Made by a program: the position numbers and the translations under genes. From NCBI RefSeq assembly GCF_019904295.1, contig NZ_CP065359.1, forward strand, positions 2,319,001 to 2,383,000: a stretch of DNA of 64,000 bases, written 5' to 3'. Origin of the DNA: Ruegeria sp. SCSIO 43209 (lineage in GTDB: Bacteria > Pseudomonadota > Alphaproteobacteria > Rhodobacterales > Rhodobacteraceae). Positions 8,446 through 17,682 of this stretch are shown here, in pieces (the first letter of the stretch is position 1; each line of letters opens with the position of its first letter). The notes under the pieces are model-generated. The model made no database searches, was not told the origin of the DNA, and saw only the letters and a program-made list of their open reading frames with translations.

Positions 8446-9777
8446 ATGATGTGGCAACAACTCGGCGGTCAAACGCTTGAACTTGGGTGGGATTTCTACG
8501 CCTCCGTCATTCTCTTCGTCGCTCTTGTCGCGCTCGCCGTTCCGGTCTGGGCCGCGATCGGCGCAGCATCGATCACAATGCTGATCATGTCCGGCGCATT
8601 GCCGCTGAGCCTTGTCGGCGAAAAGCTGTTCTCGGGCATCGATGCCTTCGCGCTGACAGCTGTGCCGTTGTTTATCCTGACCGGCGACGTGCTTGTCCGA
8701 ACCGGGCTCAGTCGAAAGTTTCTGGACGTCGCCGAAGCCCTGACCTGCTGGGCCAAGGGTGGCTTCGGTTCGGCCACCGTTTTGGTCTGTGGCATGTTCG
8801 CAGCGATTTCCGGGTCGGACGCAGCAGGTGCGGCAGCGGTAGGGCGCATGACTATCGACCGGCTGGTCGAGAGCGGTTATCCCCGCCCCTACGCCTGCGC
8901 TTTGGTCGCGGCAGGAGCCTGCACCGGCATCCTCATCCCGCCCTCTATCGCCTATATCATCATCGGCCTCGTGCTGGGCATAGCGGTCTCGACCTTGTTC
9001 CTTGCTGCGCTGATCCCCGGCCTTTTGATCCTGACGGCCATCCTGATCACCAACGTCGTGATGAACCGGCTGAACCTTTGGGAAGGTGGCGGCATGATGA
9101 CCGCAGCTGAATGGCGCGCGAACCTGTGGAAGACGGTCAAGTCCGGCTGGTACGCTTTCCTTGTCCCCGGCATCATTTTCTACGGCATCTTCTCGGGGAA
9201 ACTGACCCCGACCGAGGCAGGTGCCGTGGCGGTCGTCGTGACCATCGTCATCGGGTTTATCCTGGGCACCCTGAAGCTTTCGGATTTCCCGGCCATGCTG
9301 GTCAGTTCGGCCAAGGTCAACGGCGTGATCCTTCCGATCATCGCCTTCTCGATCCCTCTGGCCGAAGCTCTGGCGATCATTGGAGTGCCGCAAGGATTTG
9401 TAGGGGCTTTGACCTCGGTCAGCAGTAACGAATTCGTACTGATCGCCATGATGGTCCTTATCCTGATCATTGCGGGCTGCGTTATGGAAACGACGCCCAA
9501 CATCGTGATCCTGGCACCGATTCTCTACCCGTTGGCGCAAGAGATTGAGATGAACCAGATTCAGTTCTGCATCATGATGATCACCGCGCTGGGGGTCGGG
9601 TTTATTACTCCACCCTTGGGGCTGAACTTGTTCGTGGTGTCGGGGATTACGGGCGAGTCGATCCTCAAGATCGCCTACCGCGCCATCCCGTTTGTTTTCT
9701 TCATGCTGATCGTGACGTTGATGATCGCCTATATCCCGGCGTTCTCTACCTCACTGTTGCCTGATGTCTATCGATAA
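8446..9777 (+). CDS. TRAP transporter large permease (DctM family)
   Basis: Large permease of 443 aa with about 12 transmembrane segments. Family motifs include AVPLFILTGDVLVRTGLSRKF near residue 70, GMFAAISGSDAAGAAAVGRM near residue 115, ACTGILIPPSIAYIIIG near residue 155, and GVGFITPPLGLNLFVVSGI near residue 383. An AGGGAGGGCC site precedes the ATG. It completes the P-Q-M set directly upstream of the HpsN-type dehydrogenase. Confidence 0.95.
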   Translation: MMWQQLGGQTLELGWDFYASVILFVALVALAVPVWAAIGAASITMLIMSGALPLSLVGEKLFSGIDAFALTAVPLFILTGDVLVRTGLSRKFLDVAEALTCWAKGGFGSATVLVCGMFAAISGSDAAGAAAVGRMTIDRLVESGYPRPYACALVAAGACTGILIPPSIAYIIIGLVLGIAVSTLFLAALIPGLLILTAILITNVVMNRLNLWEGGGMMTAAEWRANLWKTVKSGWYAFLVPGIIFYGIFSGKLTPTEAGAVAVVVTIVIGFILGTLKLSDFPAMLVSSAKVNGVILPIIAFSIPLAEALAIIGVPQGFVGALTSVSSNEFVLIAMMVLILIIAGCVMETTPNIVILAPILYPLAQEIEMNQIQFCIMMITALGVGFITPPLGLNLFVVSGITGESILKIAYRAIPFVFFMLIVTLMIAYIPAFSTSLLPDVYR

Positions 9778-9813
9778 GCCGCCGAAAGACGCGGTAAGAA
9801 AAGGACTCGATAC

Positions 9814-11121
9814 ATGACCCGTGAATACCTGAAGAAAGCCACGCTGACCGCGCGCAGCGGAGCGTCAGACGTCAGTGAAATTGTGCAGGGAATCCTGACT
9901 GATATTGAAGCAGGCGGCGATGCCAAGGCGTTGGAATACGCCGCCAAATTCGACAACTACGAAGGCAACGTCATTCTCAGCGATGCCGAAATACAGGCCG
10001 CGATGGATGCCGTGCCAGAAAAGCTGAAGCGCGACATCGAGTTCAGCCACAGCAACGTCAAACGCTTTGCCGAGGCACAGAAAGCGTCCATGACCGACAT
10101 CGCAGTCGAGGTTGTGCCGGGCCTGACCGCTGGCCAGAAGATGATCCCGGTGGATGCAGCCGGTTGCTACGTCCCAGGCGGGCGCTACAGCCATATCGCC
10201 AGCGCGATCATGACCGTTACGACGGCGAAGGTGGCGGGATGTAAACATATCGTCGCCTGCTCACCGCCGCGCCCCGATGTCGGCATTGCGCCTGCGATCG
10301 TCTACGCCGCGCATATCTGTGGCGCCGACAAGATCATGGCCATGGGCGGCGTGCAGGGGGTTGCGGCGATGACCTTCGGGTTGTTCGGGCTTCCCAAGGC
10401 TAACATCCTTGTGGGCCCCGGCAATCAGTTTGTGGCCGAAGCAAAGCGTATCCTGTTCGGGCGTGTCGGCATCGACATGATCGCGGGCCCGACGGACAGT
10501 CTGGTCCTTGCGGATGTCACTGCTGATCCGATGGTTGTTGCAACTGACCTCGTTGGGCAGGCCGAGCACGGATACAACTCACCGGTTTGGCTGGTGACAG
10601 ACAATCGCGACCTCGCCGAAGAGGTTATGCGCTTGGTGCCAGTGCTGATCGAGGACCTGCCCGAAGTGAACCGCGAAAACGCTACGGCTGCGTGGCGCGA
10701 TTATGCCGAGGTCATCCTGTGCGCGGATCGCGAAGAAATGGCGGCGACATCGGATCAATACGCCCCGGAACACCTGACAGTCATGGCCGATGATCTTGAT
10801 TGGTGGCTGGATCGGCTGACGTGCTATGGGTCGCTTTTCTTGGGCGAAGAGACCACGGTTGCCTTTGGCGACAAAGCCTCGGGCACCAATCACGTGCTGC
10901 CCACGAGCCGGGCGGCCACTTACACCGGTGGCCTCAGCGTCCATAAATACATGAAGATCGTGACCTGGCAGTGCTCGACCGCTGATGCGATGAAGCCGAT
11001 TGCGCAGGCGACGGCCCGTATCTCACGCCTTGAAGGTATGGAGGGGCACGCGCGTACTGCGGATATTCGACTGGCCAAGTTCTTCCCCGATGAAAACTTT
11101 GACCTGACAGCCGAAGACTGA
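9814..11121 (+). CDS. hpsN: Sulfopropanediol 3-dehydrogenase, HpsN-type (histidinol dehydrogenase family)
   Basis: Zinc- and NAD-dependent dehydrogenase of the histidinol dehydrogenase family, 435 aa. HpsN oxidises (R)-2,3-dihydroxypropane-1-sulfonate to (R)-sulfolactate in two steps. Family motifs seen are PGGRYSHIASAIMT, GPGNQFVAEAKRILFG, GPTDSLVLAD and GQAEHGYNSPVW. The assignment as HpsN rather than HisD rests on context: no histidine genes are present, while a TRAP operon, two further dehydrogenases and SuyAB surround it in one transcription unit. The start lies 36 bases after the permease gene. Confidence 0.88.
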   Translation: MTREYLKKATLTARSGASDVSEIVQGILTDIEAGGDAKALEYAAKFDNYEGNVILSDAEIQAAMDAVPEKLKRDIEFSHSNVKRFAEAQKASMTDIAVEVVPGLTAGQKMIPVDAAGCYVPGGRYSHIASAIMTVTTAKVAGCKHIVACSPPRPDVGIAPAIVYAAHICGADKIMAMGGVQGVAAMTFGLFGLPKANILVGPGNQFVAEAKRILFGRVGIDMIAGPTDSLVLADVTADPMVVATDLVGQAEHGYNSPVWLVTDNRDLAEEVMRLVPVLIEDLPEVNRENATAAWRDYAEVILCADREEMAATSDQYAPEHLTVMADDLDWWLDRLTCYGSLFLGEETTVAFGDKASGTNHVLPTSRAATYTGGLSVHKYMKIVTWQCSTADAMKPIAQATARISRLEGMEGHARTADIRLAKFFPDENFDLTAED

Positions 11122-11129
11122 CCCAACCC

Positions 11130-11867
11130 GTGACCTATCATCCTGATCTCACTGGACATACCGCTCTTGTGACCGGGGCCAGCTCCGGCCTTGGTCGCAG
11201 AGCGGCAGAGGTACTGTCGCATGCCGGCGCTAAGGTCGTGGGCGTGGCGCGACGTGCAGAAGCGTTGGCCGAGCTGGATCAGGTCCATCCCCTGCCCTGG
11301 AATCTTTCGGATCGTGATCGGTTGGCAGAGCTGGCCGTCGCCGCGTCGCAGCCGTTTGGGGCACCGGATATTCTGGTGCATGCCGCCGGGATCAACACGC
11401 GCGAGGCTGCGGATGATGTATCGCCTGAGGGGTGGGACATCACACTGGGATTGAACCTTGCCGTTCCCTTCTTTCTGTCGCAGCACCTAGTGCCCGATAT
11501 GAAGGCCAAAGGCTGGGGACGGATCGTAAATTTCGCATCGCTCCAGTCCAGCCGGGCTTTTCCAGGTGGGCTTAGCTATGGGGCGTCAAAGGGCGGCGTG
11601 GCACAGCTGACCCGAGCAATGGCCGAGGCCTGGTCATCAAGCGGAATCTGCGTAAACGCGATTGGCCCTGGGTTCTTTCGAACCGAGCTGACGGCTGCGG
11701 TGTTCAATGATCCTGAACGCGCGAACCGTAATGCTGCGCAGACCTGTATCGGTCGCAACGGTGAGCCCAAAGACCTCGACGGCCCGTTGCTGTTCTTTTG
11801 CTCTGATGCCTGTGCCTTCGTGACCGGGCAAGTTTTGATGGTCGATGGAGGGTTTACAGCGAAATGA
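11130..11867 (+). CDS. SDR family dehydrogenase, probable dihydroxypropanesulfonate 2-dehydrogenase (HpsO/HpsP role)
   Basis: Classical short-chain dehydrogenase of 245 aa with a GTG start. It has the cofactor motif TGASSGLG near residue 16, HAAGIN (the NNAG position) near residue 86, and the catalytic set Ser (SLQSS region), Tyr and Lys in SYGASKGG near residue 150. In the known pathway two DHPS 2-dehydrogenases, HpsO and HpsP, interconvert the enantiomers so that HpsN can use both. This gene and the next fit that pair, but which letter belongs to which gene I leave open. It overlaps the next gene by four bases (ATGA). Confidence 0.8.
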   Translation: MTYHPDLTGHTALVTGASSGLGRRAAEVLSHAGAKVVGVARRAEALAELDQVHPLPWNLSDRDRLAELAVAASQPFGAPDILVHAAGINTREAADDVSPEGWDITLGLNLAVPFFLSQHLVPDMKAKGWGRIVNFASLQSSRAFPGGLSYGASKGGVAQLTRAMAEAWSSSGICVNAIGPGFFRTELTAAVFNDPERANRNAAQTCIGRNGEPKDLDGPLLFFCSDACAFVTGQVLMVDGGFTAK

Positions 11868-12826
11868 AAGCTTTGGTTTACACCGATGTCGAAACACTGG
11901 AATACCGCAAATTCGCGAACCCAGAGCCAGGCCCCGATGAGGTTCTCGTCCGTATCGATAGCGTCGGCATTTGCGGGTCCGACATGCACGCCTATCTGGG
12001 CCATGATGACCGCCGCCCGGCACCGCTGATCCTCGGCCATGAAGGGGCCGGAGTGACTGCTGATGGTCGCCGCGTAACCATCAATCCGCTGGTAAACGAC
12101 CCCAACAGCGCGGCCAGCCGGTCCGGACGTGAGAACCTTTGCCCCTCGCGACAGATCATCTCAATGCCGCCGCGCGAAGGCGCTTTTGCGGAATACGTCG
12201 CTATCCCAGAGCGCAATTTGATTGAAGTGCCCTCGCATATCACGCTGGAGCAGGCCGCACTCGCCGAACCGATTGCAGTCAGCTGGCATGCGGTGCGGCT
12301 GGGGCTTGCGTCCCTGCACCCGGCAGACGAACGGCGTGCCCATGTGATTGGCGGCGGGGCAATCGGGCTAGCGGCAGCTCTCGCGCTCACTGCGATGGGG
12401 GTCGAGCAGGTGACCTTATCCGAACCCAACGCAGCCCGTGCGACCTATCTTCGCGACACCTGTGGAATCGCCGTTGTGGACACACCGGAACAGGACATTC
12501 CATTGGTGATCGACGCAGTGGGGTTTTCGTCTACCCGTGCGGTTGCCTCGGCGCTCGTCAGCCCGGGCGGGGTGATTTTGCACATCGGCCTAGGCAGTTC
12601 CGAAGGTGGATTGGATATCCGACGCATCACGCTGCAGGAAATCACGCTGATCGGCACCTACACCTATACCGCACAGGACTTCCGCGACACATGCAATGCC
12701 ATGTTCAACGGCCGCCTCGGGACGCTTGACTGGGTTGAAACCCGCGACCTGTCCGACGGGGCCGCGGCCTTTACAGACATTCGCGCTGGCAAGACGCTTG
12801 CGCCGAAAACCATCCTTAAACCATAG
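11864..12826 (+). CDS. Zinc-type medium-chain dehydrogenase, probable dihydroxypropanesulfonate 2-dehydrogenase (HpsO/HpsP role)
   Basis: Medium-chain dehydrogenase of 320 aa. Catalytic-zinc residues are visible in GICGSDMHAYLGHDD (Cys near residue 39) and ILGHEGAG (His-Glu near residue 60). A nucleotide-binding HVIGGGAIGLAAALAL lies near residue 160. The structural-zinc lobe that normally reads CGxCxxCxxGxxxxC is here NDPNSAASRSGRENLC (about residues 74-89). Three of the four cysteines are missing, so it probably binds only the catalytic zinc. It is translationally coupled to the SDR gene, and its role in racemising DHPS is inferred from the operon. Confidence 0.8.
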   Translation: MKALVYTDVETLEYRKFANPEPGPDEVLVRIDSVGICGSDMHAYLGHDDRRPAPLILGHEGAGVTADGRRVTINPLVNDPNSAASRSGRENLCPSRQIISMPPREGAFAEYVAIPERNLIEVPSHITLEQAALAEPIAVSWHAVRLGLASLHPADERRAHVIGGGAIGLAAALALTAMGVEQVTLSEPNAARATYLRDTCGIAVVDTPEQDIPLVIDAVGFSSTRAVASALVSPGGVILHIGLGSSEGGLDIRRITLQEITLIGTYTYTAQDFRDTCNAMFNGRLGTLDWVETRDLSDGAAAFTDIRAGKTLAPKTILKP

Positions 12827-12844
12827 CAAAAACCGGAGACCTTC

Positions 12845-13150
12845 ATGTCAAATCCAGCCCCAAATGAAATACCGCACCTTTTGGTGCATGAAGAGGAAGA
12901 CAATGTCGGTGTCGTGGTCGTTGAAGGCCTGACTGCAGGCACCGACATGCTGTGCTGTATTACACATGACAACTCGACCTTTCGCCTGACCGCAGGCGCG
13001 GATGTTCCGATTGGCCACAAGATTGCGCTCACGGACCTCAAGAACGGCGATACGGCGATCAAATATGGCGAAGACATTGGTAAGATCATCGCTGACATCC
13101 CACGCGGCGGGCATGTCCACACGCAAAACTGCAAGACCAAGCGCTGGTAA
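12845..13150 (+). CDS. suyA: (2R)-sulfolactate sulfo-lyase, small subunit SuyA
   Basis: Small subunit of 101 aa with the SAF-type fold found at the N-terminus of altronate dehydratase (UxaA). Key features are HEEEDNVGVVVVEGL near residue 15, the glycine/histidine-rich GADVPIGHKIALTDL near residue 51, and DIPRGGHVHTQNC near the end. With SuyB it cleaves (R)-sulfolactate to pyruvate and sulfite. The gene pair is separated by 12 bases and lies directly downstream of the DHPS dehydrogenases. An ACCGGAGACC site precedes the ATG. Confidence 0.92.
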   Translation: MSNPAPNEIPHLLVHEEEDNVGVVVVEGLTAGTDMLCCITHDNSTFRLTAGADVPIGHKIALTDLKNGDTAIKYGEDIGKIIADIPRGGHVHTQNCKTKRW

Positions 13151-13162
13151 GGGGTTAATACC

Positions 13163-14341
13163 ATGAGCAAATATTCAAACATGACTGTCATGGGCTACCG
13201 GCGCGAAAACGGCCGGGTTGGTGTGCGCAACCACGTGCTGATCCTGCCCGTCGATGACATTTCCAACGCCGCCTGCGAGGCAGTCGCCAACAACGTCAAG
13301 GGCACGCTGGCAATCCCACATGCTTATGGCCGCCTTCAGTTCGGCGAGGACCTCGAGCTGCATTTCCGCACTATGATCGGCACAGGGGCCAACCCGAATG
13401 TCCACTCGGTGGTCGTCATCGGCATCGAGCCGGGTTGGACCAAACGCATTGCCGACGGCATCCGCGAGACCGGCAAGGACGTGGCAGAGTTCTCAATCGA
13501 ACAGAACGGTGACTTCGAGACCATCCGGCGCGCTTCATGGGCCGCCAAGGATTTTGTCCACAAGGCCACCGAGGTCCAGCGCGAGGAATGCTCGATCAAC
13601 GAGCTTTGGATTTCGACCAAATGCGGTGAAAGCGACACGACAACGGGTCTGGGGTCCTGCCCAACCGTTGGCAACATGTATGACAAGTTGCTGCCCGAAG
13701 GGATCACCGGGTTCTTTGGTGAAACCTCGGAAATCACCGGGGCGGAACATATCTGCCAGAAACGCGCCATCAACGAAGAGGTCGGCGAGCGCTGGTACAA
13801 GATGTGGAAGGCCTATCAGGACGATGTGATCTTTGCGCATCAAACCGATGATCTCAGCGACAGTCAGCCAACCAAGGGCAACATCGAAGGTGGCCTGACC
13901 ACCATTGAGGAAAAGGCGCTTGGCAACCTCGAAAAGATCGGCCGGACTTCGCAGTATATCGACATTCTGGAACCTGCCGAGCAACCTAACTCGGGCAAAG
14001 GCCTGTACTTCATGGACAGTTCATCAGCTGCGGCGGAATGTGTGACGCTGATGGCGGCGGGCGGTGCTGTGATCCATACCTTCCCGACAGGTCAGGGCAA
14101 CGTGGTGGGCAACCCGATCGTTCCGGTCATCAAGATCACCGCGAACCCGCGTACAGTGCGCACCATGGGCGAGCATGTGGACGTTGATGTTTCAGGCATC
14201 TTGCGGCGCGAACAAACCATTGATCAGGCTGGTGATGCTCTGATCGATATGATCCGCAGGACAGCAAACGGCCGTAACACCGCGGCAGAGGCGCTGGGAC
14301 ATCGGGAATTCTCGATGACAAAACTGTATCGCAGCGCATAG
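13163..14341 (+). CDS. suyB: (2R)-sulfolactate sulfo-lyase, large subunit SuyB
   Basis: Large subunit of 392 aa, homologous to the C-terminal domain of altronate/galactarate dehydratases. Recognisable segments are [19 protein letters not shown] at residues 11-29, [21 protein letters not shown] near residue 150 (cysteines suited to iron binding), [19 protein letters not shown] near residue 280, and [20 protein letters not shown] near residue 302. It completes degradation of dihydroxypropanesulfonate to pyruvate plus sulfite. No sulfite exporter or sulfite dehydrogenase gene follows in this window. Confidence 0.93.
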   Translation: MSKYSNMTVMGYRRENGRVGVRNHVLILPVDDISNAACEAVANNVKGTLAIPHAYGRLQFGEDLELHFRTMIGTGANPNVHSVVVIGIEPGWTKRIADGIRETGKDVAEFSIEQNGDFETIRRASWAAKDFVHKATEVQREECSINELWISTKCGESDTTTGLGSCPTVGNMYDKLLPEGITGFFGETSEITGAEHICQKRAINEEVGERWYKMWKAYQDDVIFAHQTDDLSDSQPTKGNIEGGLTTIEEKALGNLEKIGRTSQYIDILEPAEQPNSGKGLYFMDSSSAAAECVTLMAAGGAVIHTFPTGQGNVVGNPIVPVIKITANPRTVRTMGEHVDVDVSGILRREQTIDQAGDALIDMIRRTANGRNTAAEALGHREFSMTKLYRSA

Positions 14342-14350
14342 TAACCTCAA

Positions 14351-14386
14351 GGCGGCCATTGCATATGCGGTGGCCGTCTTTCTCTT
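14351..14386 (+). terminator. Probable intrinsic terminator of the DHPS/sulfolactate operon
   Basis: GGCGGCCA (14351-14358) pairs with TGGCCGTC (14371-14378) with one G-T pair, and the loop contains GCATATGC. It is followed by the pyrimidine-rich TTTCTCTT. It starts nine bases after the suyB stop codon. Confidence 0.75.
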
Positions 14387-14549
14387 GAACCGAGGTCCAG
14401 AATGGGCGCGGCTCGAGGTGTTTGGCCACTAAGGCAGGGCGGGGTCCTGGGCAACAGATCAGAACCGTTAATTCTGAAAGTACTTATCAAGTTATGATGC
14501 ACCAAGCCCTGCTCGTTGACATCGCCGAAACTCACTGGGAGTGCTTTAC

Positions 14550-14966
14550 ATGTATAAATCCATATTGATCCCCGTTGCCATTGATCATGAAGAGTTGGTT
14601 GCCGAGAAAATCACCACTGCCCGCAAGCTTTTGGCAGCTGACGGAAAGATCACACTACTTACAGTTCTGGAACAAATCCCGGGTTTTACGGCGGAATTCG
14701 TGACAGTGAAATCCGAGAACCATCTGACCAACAAAATCATGGGAACCCTAAAGTCGATCGCCGGAGAAGCGACCGATATAAACTGCCAGGTAGAAACGGG
14801 AAAGCCAGGGCTGCGTATTACCGAGTTCGCGCGAGAAATCGGCGCTGATTTGATTGTTGTCGGAGCGCATCACCCATCGGCAATGGACTATTTTCTAGGA
14901 TCAACGGCAGCGCGTGTTTCTCGTCGGGCATCGTGTTCCGTCTTGATTCAGCGACCGCAATCTTGA
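14550..14966 (+). CDS. Universal stress protein (UspA family)
   Basis: Single-domain UspA protein of 138 aa. It opens with the strand YKSILIPVAIDHEE and ends with ADLIVVGAHH...YFLGSTAARVSRRASCSVLIQR. The GSTAARV half of the nucleotide-binding pattern is present, but the first G-x2-G is degenerate (GAHH), so ATP binding is uncertain. I chose ATG 14550 because GGGAG lies eight bases upstream; a GTG at 14541 would add three residues and overlap that site. UspA proteins often accompany TRAP transporters, but the terminator at 14351 suggests separate transcription. Confidence 0.88.
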   Translation: MYKSILIPVAIDHEELVAEKITTARKLLAADGKITLLTVLEQIPGFTAEFVTVKSENHLTNKIMGTLKSIAGEATDINCQVETGKPGLRITEFAREIGADLIVVGAHHPSAMDYFLGSTAARVSRRASCSVLIQRPQS

Positions 14967-15016
14967 AAATTCTCTAAGCGTCGACCCGAACGCTACGGCT
15001 GCGTTGCGAGAAGCAG

Positions 15017-16009
15017 GTGGCCACGGAACCACTCCATGGGTTCGCACCCCTGTTGGATGTTTTCAACCGTGTGCGATCGACGCCAGCGAGAATTGCCCAG
15101 GTACACTATGGGAGCCGACGATTGCCTTCGAGATATGCGGACATTTACCCCTCGGAACCTTTACTAAACAGCGATGCGATCGAGCGGCCTTCGGCTGCAG
15201 GGTTGATGTCCGTTCGGTATTTCCGGGCTGAGCCGGATCAGATGCCCGAGGATGTTTTCAAAGAGCATCACGTGCTTCTCAATCTCCAGACCATTCCGCA
15301 CAGAGTTCGGAACTGGAGGGATGATGAGTTGCGGGATTTCATGTTTCACAAGGATGAAATCATCGTCACTCCGGCTGGTATGCGATCGGGTTGGCAGTGG
15401 TACGCGACGTCTGATGTCATCGTTATCACGCTGGACCCGGCTAAGGTTGAACGCTTTGCTCAGTCCGAGCTGGGCATGCTGCTTGACCCGCAGCAATTTC
15501 GGGATTTGCCGCAGTTCTCGGACCCTGATCTGTGCACGGCTGGCGTTATACTGCGCGACGCATTGGAATCGACCGACATGTCTTCAGTCGTGATGTTCGA
15601 AGCCATGAGCCGCGTATTCCTAGTGAAACTGCTCCAGAAATATGGAAAACGCCGGATCGAAGATGTTCAGTTGTCATCCCGCTTCACATCCCGGCATTAC
15701 CAGCGCGTTTTGGCCTTTGTACAGAACCGGCTGGATCAGACCATAACCGTTGAGCAGCTCGCGACCGAGGCGGGAATGAGCCCTTCGCACTTCGCACGCA
15801 TGTTCAAAGAGACGTTGGGCACGACCCCGATGCAATATGTCATGGCCTACCGAATTGAACAGGCGATGAAGATGATGCAAGACCAGCAGCGTCCTCTGGG
15901 TGATATCGCTTTGGAATGTGGCTTTTCCGATCAGGCTCATTTCACGCGCAGCTTTAAACAGGTGGTGGGACAAACCCCCAAGGCTTATCGCGCGGCCAAC
16001 ATGGCTTGA
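15017..16009 (+). CDS. AraC family transcriptional regulator
   Basis: Regulator of up to 330 aa. The C-terminal AraC/XylS domain has two helix-turn-helix motifs: ITVEQLATEAGMSPSHFARMFKE near residue 240 and PLGDIALECGFSDQAHFTRSFKQ near residue 294. It ends with the family's VGQTPKAYR. The N-terminal part is not a recognisable cupin. The start is uncertain: the given GTG is the farthest upstream, and the first in-frame ATG (MSVRYFRAEP) is about 63 codons further in. It precedes a secreted hydrolase and two NTF2-like proteins in the same direction and may control them. Confidence 0.88.
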   Translation: MATEPLHGFAPLLDVFNRVRSTPARIAQVHYGSRRLPSRYADIYPSEPLLNSDAIERPSAAGLMSVRYFRAEPDQMPEDVFKEHHVLLNLQTIPHRVRNWRDDELRDFMFHKDEIIVTPAGMRSGWQWYATSDVIVITLDPAKVERFAQSELGMLLDPQQFRDLPQFSDPDLCTAGVILRDALESTDMSSVVMFEAMSRVFLVKLLQKYGKRRIEDVQLSSRFTSRHYQRVLAFVQNRLDQTITVEQLATEAGMSPSHFARMFKETLGTTPMQYVMAYRIEQAMKMMQDQQRPLGDIALECGFSDQAHFTRSFKQVVGQTPKAYRAANMA

Positions 16010-16122
16010 TGCAGGATCATTCAAAAACACAGCAGTCCGGTGCAATCAAGTGAACCTCCGGCAACGTATCTCTTTCGTCATCGGGCTTGCGCCCATCCAG
16101 ACAGACTTTGGGAGATATCGCG

Positions 16123-17076
16123 ATGAAAACCCTCGCTCTGAATACCGCTGCGGCTTTAATGGCCTCGACAGCTGCCGTCGCACAGGTCGAAACCCGCATT
16201 GTCACCTTTGAGAATGAAGGTGCCACCCTATCCGGCACACTGTACCTACCCGAAGAACGCGGCGATGCACCTTTGCCAACGGTCGTGGTCACAGGGGCCT
16301 GGACCTCGGTACAAGAACAGATGCCGGCGAACTATGCCCGGGAAATGGCCGAACGCGGATTTGCCGCCTTCACCTTCGATTTCCGGGGCTGGGGTAAATC
16401 CGGCGATCTGCCGAACCAAGCGCGCTTTGTCGAAAGCCCCGAAGCCAAGACCTCGGACATCAAGGCAGCGATCGAATTCATAGCGACCCTGCCAGAAGTG
16501 GACGCCGAGCACATCAATGGGCTGGGTATCTGCGCCTCAGCGGGTTATATGGTCGATGCCGTCTCGGGCAACCCGCTGGTTCAGCGACTTGGTTTGGTTG
16601 CTCCCTGGCTGCAGAACGCCGAAATTGTTGAGGCCGTCTACGGCGGCGCAGAAGGTGTTGCCGGCTTGCTTCAAGTCTCTCGGGCTGCCGAAGCCGCCGG
16701 GGGCCAGATCATTCCTGCCGCGGGTCCAGAAGGTGCCGAAGGCGTGCTGATGCCGATCGGTGGCTACTACTATGAGGCGGACCGTGGAGCGATCCCGGAA
16801 TATGATGACAAATGGAACAATGCAGGCTGGGAAGGCTGGCTGACCTACCATCCCGCCGACAACCCACAGCGTCTGGATAAACCGCTGACCATTGTTCACT
16901 CTGAAAGCGCAGCGATCCCGCAGGGCGTGCAGACCTTCCTTGCCGGATTTGCCGGTGAAGCGACTGCGCAGTGGCTCGAGGATGTCACGCAGTTCGATTT
17001 CTACGACAACCCCGAGGACGTGACACGGGCGGCCGACGCCGTTGCCGACCACTTCCGCGCCGGATTGGATAATTGA
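16123..17076 (+). CDS. Secreted alpha/beta hydrolase (dienelactone hydrolase-like)
   Basis: Alpha/beta-hydrolase of 317 aa with an N-terminal signal peptide (MKTLALNTAAALMASTAAVAQ). The oxyanion region is VTGAWTSVQEQM. FDFRGWGKSGDL is the typical strand-turn with the DFRGxG motif, and the nucleophile elbow is GICASAGYM near residue 140 (serine in C-A-S-A-G). The substrate is unknown. The start is set by GGGAG upstream of ATG 16123; the longer in-frame upstream reading lacks a signal peptide. It is followed at short distance by two small secreted NTF2-like genes, suggesting an operon. Confidence 0.87.
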   Translation: MKTLALNTAAALMASTAAVAQVETRIVTFENEGATLSGTLYLPEERGDAPLPTVVVTGAWTSVQEQMPANYAREMAERGFAAFTFDFRGWGKSGDLPNQARFVESPEAKTSDIKAAIEFIATLPEVDAEHINGLGICASAGYMVDAVSGNPLVQRLGLVAPWLQNAEIVEAVYGGAEGVAGLLQVSRAAEAAGGQIIPAAGPEGAEGVLMPIGGYYYEADRGAIPEYDDKWNNAGWEGWLTYHPADNPQRLDKPLTIVHSESAAIPQGVQTFLAGFAGEATAQWLEDVTQFDFYDNPEDVTRAADAVADHFRAGLDN

Positions 17077-17134
17077 TCCTGCTGATCAGGCGTCGGACCT
17101 CGCTATCCGACGCCTCATTCCCTTGGAGACCCTA

Positions 17135-17629
17135 ATGACCCGAAAACTTCAACTAGCACTCGCGGTCGCGACCGTTATGGGAGGCAACGCAATGGCCGAT
17201 ACCCCCGAAGACAATATGAAAGTGGTTCAGAATTTTTTTGCGGCTTACGGCTCGAACGACCTTGATGGAATCGCCGCTGTCATGGACGAGGACGTACAAT
17301 GGCACATTCCCGGCCGCCATCCGCTGAGCGGCACCAAAAACGGTCGGGATGAAGTTTTGGCCTTCTTCGCCCAGTTGGGCGCAGCTGGGTTTCAGGCTGA
17401 CCCGATCTACTTTGGCGCGGATGAAACCCATGTTGTAGATATTCACCGAGGCTGGTCCAACGCCGAAGGTAAGCCGAATGTCGATACCATCTGGGCTCTG
17501 GTCTACCGGATCGAGAACGGCAAGATCGTCGAGGCCACCAATCTCAGTGCCGATCAGGATGCGGCAAATGCGTTTTTTTGGTCGCAATACACCTTAGCGC
17601 CCGTGCCTGAACGCCTGGCTAATGAATGA
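17135..17629 (+). CDS. Secreted NTF2-like (SnoaL-type) protein, copy 1
   Basis: A 164-aa protein with a signal peptide (MTRKLQLALAVATVMGGNAMA) and an NTF2-like/SnoaL domain: NFFAAYGSNDLDGIAAVMDEDVQWHIPG, then GRDEVLAFFAQL, and DTIWALVYRIENGKIVEATNLSAD at the end. This fold serves as isomerase, hydrolase or binding protein; the function here is unknown. The start follows CTTGGAGACC. Confidence 0.85.
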   Translation: MTRKLQLALAVATVMGGNAMADTPEDNMKVVQNFFAAYGSNDLDGIAAVMDEDVQWHIPGRHPLSGTKNGRDEVLAFFAQLGAAGFQADPIYFGADETHVVDIHRGWSNAEGKPNVDTIWALVYRIENGKIVEATNLSADQDAANAFFWSQYTLAPVPERLANE

Positions 17630-17682
17630 AGCAGGCGCAGCAACGTACGTTGCTTTGTCCAACTCTGACAAAGGACCCGGAT

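Noticed and set aside
7966..9540. Long open reading frame (524 codons) on the minus strand
   Set aside because: Antisense to the TRAP permeases; its composition (Asp, His, Arg, Gln rich, no domain) is what a G+C-rich gene gives in the opposite frame.
9814..11121. Histidinol dehydrogenase HisD
   Set aside because: Same family, but no histidine genes nearby; the TRAP, dehydrogenase and suyAB context points to HpsN.
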